9,519 nt of DNA from LGRD01 sp031378125 (GTDB lineage Bacteria > Pseudomonadota > Gammaproteobacteria > Burkholderiales > Burkholderiaceae_C), in the NCBI GenBank assembly GCA_031378125.1, contig JANNDW010000235.1, positions 1 through 9,519 of the forward strand. The letters run 5' to 3'. The notes below the pieces were generated by a model. The model saw nothing but the letters and a program-made list of their open reading frames with translations. It was not told the DNA's origin and searched no databases. The first letter of the stretch is position 1. The number at the start of each line of letters is the position of its first letter. Below are positions 6,050 through 9,519 of this stretch, one piece after another. The translations under genes were made by a program, and so were the position numbers.

Positions 6050-6416
6050 AGGCGCCGCGCAGCCACTGCAGATGCTCGCCGTCGATGGCCACCACATCGA
6101 ACCGGCACGCCGGCGGCGAGGCATACGCCAGCAGGAAGTGACGCGCCGCGTAGATCAGCCGGCGTTGCTTGGACGCGCTGATGCTGGCGGCCGCGCCGCC
6201 GTGGGTTGTGGACGCCCGGGCGCGCACTTCGACGAACACCAGCGTGCCGTCGCGGTCGCGCAAAATCAGGTCCACCTCGCCACCGCGCGCACGCGGGCCG
6301 GCGGCAACCCGATAATTGCGCCGCACCAACGTGAGCCCGTGACTTGCCAGGTGTGCCAGCGCGCGCGCCTCGCCCGCGTCTCCCAGCGTCTTTGTCGTCG
6401 GACCTTTAGTGACCAT
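6036..6416 (-). CDS. yraN: YraN/UPF0102 family nuclease-fold protein
   Basis: A 126-residue protein of the UPF0102 family, of unsettled function; the fold resembles PD-(D/E)XK and archaeal Holliday-junction-resolvase nucleases. The family core is intact: LGDAGEARALAHL (11-23, Glu16), RNYRVAAG, RGGEVDLILRD (45-54, Glu47 and Asp49), LVFVEVRARAS (59-69, Glu63; the nuclease Lys is Arg64, as is common in this family, including E. coli YraN), GGAAASISASKQRRL (73-87), and CRFDVVAI (104-111). ATG 6416 gives the family-typical N-terminus; a longer in-frame reading upstream is Arg-rich antisense to rsmI and unlikely. The gene begins only a few bases from the divergent rsmI start, so its promoter must lie inside rsmI. 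It heads the probable yraN-SIS-dolP unit. In E. coli lpoA sits between rsmI and yraN, but here it is absent. Confidence 0.95.
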   Translation of the reverse strand: MVTKGPTTKTLGDAGEARALAHLASHGLTLVRRNYRVAAGPRARGGEVDLILRDRDGTLVFVEVRARASTTHGGAAASISASKQRRLIYAARHFLLAYASPPACRFDVVAIDGEHLQWLRGAFDAQ

Positions 6417-6426
6417 CAGTGACCAC
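6406..6426 (-). other. Possible leader micro-ORF overlapping the yraN start
   Basis: On the minus strand a strong Shine-Dalgarno AAGGAGG (6435-6441) lies 18 bases from the yraN ATG, too far for normal use. At the ideal eight bases it faces a GTG that opens six codons (MVTDGH if GTG is read as Met), ending in TAA at 6406-6408. The micro-ORF spans the yraN ATG in another frame. It might load ribosomes that restart at yraN. The same bases code for rsmI on the other strand if rsmI begins at GTG 6419, so chance is quite possible. Confidence 0.25.
6408..6425. repeat. Direct repeat AGTGACCA, 10-bp period, at the yraN/rsmI start junction
   Basis: AGTGACCA occurs at 6408-6415 and 6418-6425, exactly one DNA helical turn apart, spanning the yraN ATG and the possible GTG start of rsmI. 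The arrangement suits a protein bound twice on one DNA face, or may simply reflect a small duplication. Confidence 0.5.
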
Positions 6427-6442
6427 GCTCGATGCCTCCTTG

Positions 6443-7336
6443 ATGCAACAGGCCGCCGCCAGCGCGGCGGGCGGGCAACACCACCCGAGCGCCGCACTGT
6501 ACGTGGTGGCCACGCCCATCGGCAACCTGGCCGATCTGACGCTGCGGGCCATCCATGTGCTGGGACTGGTGGATGCGATTGCCTGCGAGGACACCCGTCA
6601 CAGCGCGCCGCTGCTGCGCCAACTGGGCGTTGACAAGCCGCTGGTGGCGCTGCATGAACACAACGAGCGTGAGGCCGCGGCCGCCGTGCTGGAACGGCTG
6701 GCGCGTGGCGAGCGCGTGGCCTACATCAGCGATGCTGGCACCCCGGCCGTCAGCGACCCCGGCGCGGGCCTGGTGGCTGCCGCGCGGGCAGCGGGCTATC
6801 GTTTGATTCCCATTCCGGGCGCCTGCAGCGCGGTGGCGGCGCTCAGCGTGGCGGGCGACGTCTCGGGCGGGCCGTTCACCTTCATCGGCTTCCTGCCCGC
6901 GCGCGGTGGCGATCGCGCGAAGGCGCTGAAGACATTGGTTGGCAACTCGGAGACGCAGGTGCTGTTCGAGGCGCCACACCGCATCGCCGATCTGGTGGCA
7001 GCGCTGGGCTCGCTGTGCGGCGATCGACCCGTGACGATGTGCCGCGAGCTGACCAAACAGTTCGAGGCCGTGGCCACGATGCCGGCCTCCCAACTGCCCG
7101 CGTGGCTGGCCGCCGATGCGAACCGCAGCCGCGGCGAGTTCGTGCTGGTAGTCCACGGCGTGCACAAAGCCGAGGCCGCACAGGGCCCGGACGCCCACGA
7201 CGCAACCCTTCAAGTGCTGTTGGCGGCGTTGCCGTTGAAGCAAGCGGTGGCGCTGGCCGTGGAGTTGACCGGCGCGCCGCGTAACGGCTTGTACGCGCGG
7301 GCGCTGGCCCTGAAGCGCGATGACGAAGCGCCCTGA
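6443..7336 (+). CDS. rsmI: 16S rRNA (cytidine1402-2'-O)-methyltransferase RsmI
   Basis: A SAM-dependent methyltransferase of the tetrapyrrole-methylase fold that 2'-O-methylates C1402 of 16S rRNA in the decoding centre, partnering RsmH at the same base. From ATG 6443 it is 297 residues. Signatures in order are LYVVATPIGNLADLTLRA (19-36), IACEDTRHS, LVALHEHNE, YISDAGTPAVSDPGAGLV (the most diagnostic stretch), PIPGACSAVAALSVAG, FTFIGFLPARGGDR, FEAPHRI, CRELTKQFE and RGEFVLVV. An alternative GTG at 6419 adds eight residues (305 total) and would start two bases from the yraN ATG; neither start has a good Shine-Dalgarno, and the ATG leaves more room for signals. It is divergent from yraN, as rsmI is from the lpoA-yraN cluster in E. 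coli. The stop codon lies in the loop of a six-pair GC hairpin. Confidence 0.96.
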   Translation: MQQAAASAAGGQHHPSAALYVVATPIGNLADLTLRAIHVLGLVDAIACEDTRHSAPLLRQLGVDKPLVALHEHNEREAAAAVLERLARGERVAYISDAGTPAVSDPGAGLVAAARAAGYRLIPIPGACSAVAALSVAGDVSGGPFTFIGFLPARGGDRAKALKTLVGNSETQVLFEAPHRIADLVAALGSLCGDRPVTMCRELTKQFEAVATMPASQLPAWLAADANRSRGEFVLVVHGVHKAEAAQGPDAHDATLQVLLAALPLKQAVALAVELTGAPRNGLYARALALKRDDEAP

Positions 7337-7354
7337 GGGCGCCCGCACGGCGCC
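7328..7354 (+). other. Competing GC-rich hairpins at the rsmI stop codon
   Basis: GCGCCC (7328-7333) pairs perfectly with GGGCGC (7337-7342), with the TGA stop as the three-base loop. The downstream copy GGCGCC (7338-7343) can instead pair with GGCGCC (7349-7354) around CGCAC. The two stems exclude each other. There is no U-tract, so this is not a standard intrinsic terminator. It could be a 3'-end stabilising structure for rsmI, which is convergent with the next gene. Confidence 0.5.
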
Positions 7355-7414
7355 GGTAGAACTTGCCCGATTTACCGCACGCAGCGCGAGGCCCGCGCCA
7401 GCGAACCAATGCGA

Positions 7415-7759
7415 TCAGGGCTTGGTGGCCGTCTGTGCGTCGTGCTTTTGCTGATAGATGTTCTTGCTGGTGCGGTCCTGCATCCGGTGCAGGTGCTTGC
7501 GCTCGCCCTTGGTGGCCTTGCCATCCGCCTTGGCAGCGGCTTCCACCCCCTGGACACGGGCCTGCTGCTTGTCGAGCCGGTGGGTTTCCTTGGCGTTCAA
7601 CTGGCCGGAGGCCACACCTTGCTGGATGCGCTTTTCCTGGTTCGCCTCGCGCTGGTCGACGCGCGGTGTGGCTGGCGCGGAAGCCGCGGCCTGGGCGAAC
7701 GCGCCGATGGAGGCGATGGCCAGCGTGGCGCCGATCACAACGGTCTTGAGCTTGAGCAT
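7415..7759 (-). CDS. Small secreted, highly charged alpha-helical protein of unknown function
   Basis: A 114-residue protein that I recognise only as a type of small hypothetical periplasmic protein seen in Proteobacteria, without a characterised function. Residues 1-22 (MLKLKTVVIGATLAIASIGAFA) form a Sec signal peptide with likely cleavage after AFA, before Gln23. After a short Ala/Pro linker the mature part is almost wholly Lys/Arg/Gln/Glu/His-rich, with few hydrophobics and one Cys-free chain. Two related helical units appear: RIQQGVASGQLNAKETHRLDK (44-64 region) and an echo with ADGKATKGERKHLHRMQDR (78-96), both showing a turn followed by a polar residue, E, and L...Q...R. ATG 7759 is chosen because it gives the signal peptide; its ribosome site (GAAAGAAAC) is weak. 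It stands alone between rsmI and tldD, convergent with rsmI and divergent from tldD. Metal, nucleic-acid or envelope-stress roles are conceivable, but nothing visible decides. Confidence 0.8.
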   Translation of the reverse strand: MLKLKTVVIGATLAIASIGAFAQAAASAPATPRVDQREANQEKRIQQGVASGQLNAKETHRLDKQQARVQGVEAAAKADGKATKGERKHLHRMQDRTSKNIYQQKHDAQTATKP

Positions 7760-7952
7760 GGTGTTTCTTTCGGTTGAGTCGTTGCGGGTTGACTTGAACA
7801 GGCCTTCGAGACCTGCCGCTGTACAACGGCAACCCAACGGCGCGGGGGGACGTTGCACCGGTAAAGTACTGTGAACGACCGGCCCATCGACGGCTCACGT
7901 TGGCGTCCATCCGGCTTGACCCTGCGAGGGCCTCGCCGCCACAGCTCGCTCC

Positions 7953-7958
7953 TACAAT
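7953..7958 (+). promoter_or_regulatory. Putative -10 box of the tldD promoter
   Basis: TACAAT is a strong -10 hexamer match, 26 bases upstream of the tldD ATG. No matching -35 lies 16-18 bases before it; a TTGACC at 7916-7921 is 31 bases away, too far. The rest of the 225-base gap (7760-7984) shows no other gene or clear signal. Initiation near 7965 would give a leader of about 20 bases containing GAGGA. Confidence 0.35.
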
Positions 7959-7984
7959 GCCTGCTCACCCCCGAGGACGCTCCC

Positions 7985-9460
7985 ATGATCTCCCGCGAAC
8001 CGACGATTGAACGACTGGCGGTGGCCCGCTCGCTGCTGCTCGAACCTTTCGGCCTGACCGACGCAACGCTGTCCAGCGCCTTGGCTGCCATCGCCACGCA
8101 CCGCATCGACGACGCCGACCTGTACTTTCAATACACCCGCAGCGAGGGCTGGAGCCTTGAGGAAGGCATCGTCAAGAGTGGCAGCTTCGGCATCGACCAA
8201 GGCGTGGGTGTGCGCGCCGTGGCGGGTGAGAAAACCGCGTTTGCATACTCCGACGACATCTCCGAAGCCGCGCTGATGGACGCCGCCCACACCGTACGCA
8301 CCATTGCGGCAGCGGGCCAGAGCCGCAAGGTGAAGATCGGTACGCCAACGAAAGTGGCCAGCAGCCGTGTGTTGTATGCGCCGATGGACCCGATTGCCAC
8401 GCTCGACAGCACGCAGAAGGTGGCCTTGCTGGAAAAGGTCGAAAAGCTCGCGCGCTCCAAAGACCCGCGCGTCAAGCAGGTGATGGCCGGCCTGGCCGGT
8501 GAGTACGACGTGGTGATGGTGGCGCGCGCCGACGGCACACTGGCCGCCGACGTGCGGCCGCTGGTGCGGCTGTCGGTGACGGTGATCGCCGAGCAAACCA
8601 TCAACGGCGAGGTGCGGCGTGAAGTCGGCAGCGGCGGCGGCGGCGGGCGTTTCGGCTTTGCGTATTTTCACGACAGCGTGATCGAAAGTTATGTGCGCGA
8701 CGCGGTCAACGCGGCACTCACCAACCTGGAGTCCCGCCCCGCCAAGGCCGGCCAGATGAGCGTGGTGCTCGGGCCCGGCTGGCCTGGCGTGTTGCTGCAC
8801 GAAGCCATCGGCCACGGCCTGGAGGGCGACTTCAATCGCAAGGGCAGCAGCGCGTTTGCCGGCCGCATCGGCCAACGGGTGGCGGCCAAAGGCGTGACGG
8901 TGCTGGACGACGGCACCTTGCCCGACCGGCGCGGCTCGCTCAACGTCGACGACGAAGGCAATCCTTCGCAGCGCAACGTGCTGATCGAAGACGGCATCCT
9001 CAAAGGCTTCATCCAGGACTCGATGAATGCGCGCCTGATGGGCGTCAAACCCACCGGCAACGGCCGCCGCGAAAGCTATGCCGCCGTGCCGATGCCGCGC
9101 ATGACCAACACCTACATGTTGAACGGCGACAAGAGCAAGGACGAAATCCTGGCCGGCCTGAAGCGCGGCCTCTACGCCACCAACTTCGGTGGCGGCCAGG
9201 TCGACATCACCAGCGGCAAATTCGTGTTCTCGGCCAGCGAAGCGTTCTGGGTTGAGAACGGCAAGATCCAGTACCCGGTGAAGGGCGCGACCATCATCGG
9301 CAACGGGCCCGATGCACTGACCCGCGTCAGCATGATCGGCAACGACATGAAGCTCGACACCGGTGTCGGCGTGTGCGGCAAGGAAGGCCAGAGCGTGCCG
9401 GTGGGCGTGGGTCAACCCACGCTGCGCATCGAGCGCTTGACCGTGGGCGGTACTGCATGA
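7985..9460 (+). CDS. tldD: Metalloprotease TldD
   Basis: A 491-residue cytoplasmic metallopeptidase subunit, similar in length to E. coli TldD. With TldE/PmbA it forms a heterodimer that degrades unfolded peptides and, in some species, removes leader peptides of modified peptides such as microcin B17. The zinc site is visible: HEAIGH (272-277; His272, Glu273, His277) and the distant Cys464 in TGVGVCGKEGQSVPVG (459-474), as expected for TldD, the catalytic partner; TldE lacks these ligands. Other family marks are SLEEGIVKSGSFGIDQGVGVRAV, EVGSGGGGGRFG (214-224 region), GHGLEGDFNRKGSSAFAG (276-293) and GNGRRESYAAVPMPRMTN. ATG 7985 is fixed by GAGGA seven bases upstream; an upstream in-frame ATG-like extension (from 7871, GTG) is low-complexity and not family-like. 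TldE is not in this window. The stop overlaps the next gene by ATGA. Confidence 0.97.
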   Translation: MISREPTIERLAVARSLLLEPFGLTDATLSSALAAIATHRIDDADLYFQYTRSEGWSLEEGIVKSGSFGIDQGVGVRAVAGEKTAFAYSDDISEAALMDAAHTVRTIAAAGQSRKVKIGTPTKVASSRVLYAPMDPIATLDSTQKVALLEKVEKLARSKDPRVKQVMAGLAGEYDVVMVARADGTLAADVRPLVRLSVTVIAEQTINGEVRREVGSGGGGGRFGFAYFHDSVIESYVRDAVNAALTNLESRPAKAGQMSVVLGPGWPGVLLHEAIGHGLEGDFNRKGSSAFAGRIGQRVAAKGVTVLDDGTLPDRRGSLNVDDEGNPSQRNVLIEDGILKGFIQDSMNARLMGVKPTGNGRRESYAAVPMPRMTNTYMLNGDKSKDEILAGLKRGLYATNFGGGQVDITSGKFVFSASEAFWVENGKIQYPVKGATIIGNGPDALTRVSMIGNDMKLDTGVGVCGKEGQSVPVGVGQPTLRIERLTVGGTA

Positions 9461-9519
9461 CGGACATCCCCCCACTGCCCGTCACGGTGGGGGACATTGA
9501 GGCCGCTGCCCAACGCTTG
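9457..9519 (+). CDS. N-terminus of a probable threonine/serine dehydratase-like PLP enzyme (cut by window edge)
   Basis: Only 21 codons are present (MTDIPPLPVTVGDIEAAAQRL). The ATG shares its bases with the tldD stop (ATGA overlap), so it is probably translated by coupling to tldD. The pattern of a short Pro-rich start followed by D(I/V)xAAAxRL resembles the beginning of fold-type II threonine dehydratases, where a similar helix precedes the substrate-binding TPL/TPV segment, but no catalytic residue is in view. Presence of a gene is well supported by overlap and codon pattern; the product name is a guess from the N-terminus. Confidence 0.55.
   Translation, partial: MTDIPPLPVTVGDIEAAAQRL

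Noticed and set aside
7916..7958. TTGACC ... TACAAT as a complete sigma70 promoter for tldD
   Set aside because: The spacer is 31 bases, far beyond the 15-19 that is functional; only the -10 is kept, with low confidence.
8628..8650. GGC-rich tandem run in tldD as a possible microsatellite
   Set aside because: It encodes the glycine loop GSGGGGG that is part of the TldD family, so protein constraint explains it.
7952..9475. A 507-codon minus-strand frame opposite tldD
   Set aside because: It is antisense to a complete, motif-bearing tldD, is rich in His/Ala/Arg and has no family features; a GC shadow.
1..9519. Defence system, mobile element, CRISPR array, prophage or biosynthetic cluster
   Set aside because: No transposase, integrase, toxin-antitoxin, nuclease-helicase, spacer-repeat array or synthase is present. 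Composition and gene order are those of a conserved housekeeping chromosome region. YraN has a nuclease-like fold but is a near-universal chromosomal gene.

Overview
The window is ordinary chromosomal DNA of a GC-rich (roughly two-thirds G+C) betaproteobacterium. The protein sequences and gene order best fit the Burkholderiales, probably near the Comamonadaceae or Rubrivivax/Leptothrix group; this placement is inferred from protein style and synteny, without a database search. There is no rRNA, tRNA, CRISPR array, insertion sequence, phage gene or clear sign of recent transfer. Nine complete genes and two truncated edge genes fill almost the whole window, and no gap exceeds about 225 bases.

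Left block (1-3744). On the minus strand are the N-terminal 191 residues of a PLP-dependent Cys/Met-metabolism enzyme (cystathionine gamma-synthase family), cut by the window edge, and upstream of it yggS (PLP homeostasis). Divergent from yggS run pilT and pilU, the paralogous retraction ATPases of type IV pili. The yggS-pilT-pilU arrangement is the one known from Pseudomonas aeruginosa. A repeat-rich, hairpin-prone 107-base spacer separates pilT from pilU, and a textbook rho-independent terminator closes the pair.

Middle block (3757-6416). A 3-hydroxyisobutyrate dehydrogenase-like NAD(P) oxidoreductase starts only 12 bases after the terminator T-run and carries a perfect 3 x 12-bp in-frame repeat at its N-terminus. 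Convergent to it is the minus-strand set yraN - diaA/gmhA-like SIS protein - dolP (dual-BON lipoprotein). This matches the E. coli rsmI / lpoA-yraN-diaA-dolP neighbourhood with lpoA missing. The SIS and dolP genes are coupled by an ATGA overlap.

Right block (6419-9519). rsmI (16S rRNA C1402 2'-O-methyltransferase) diverges from yraN with almost no spacer. A small secreted, highly charged protein of unknown function lies on the minus strand. Then come tldD (metalloprotease of the TldD/TldE pair) and, overlapping its stop by ATGA, the first 21 codons of what looks like a threonine dehydratase-type enzyme.

I found no convincing new multi-gene system. The observations most worth a second look are small-scale: a DiaA-positioned SIS protein that keeps the GmhA-type catalytic residues; the stop codons of yggS, pilT, yraN and rsmI lying in apical loops of perfect GC-rich stem-loops; the periodic repeats between pilT and pilU; the IAPQ minisatellite; a 16-bp perfect palindrome between convergent genes; a possible micro-ORF with a strong Shine-Dalgarno overlapping the yraN start; and the uncharacterised charged periplasmic protein.
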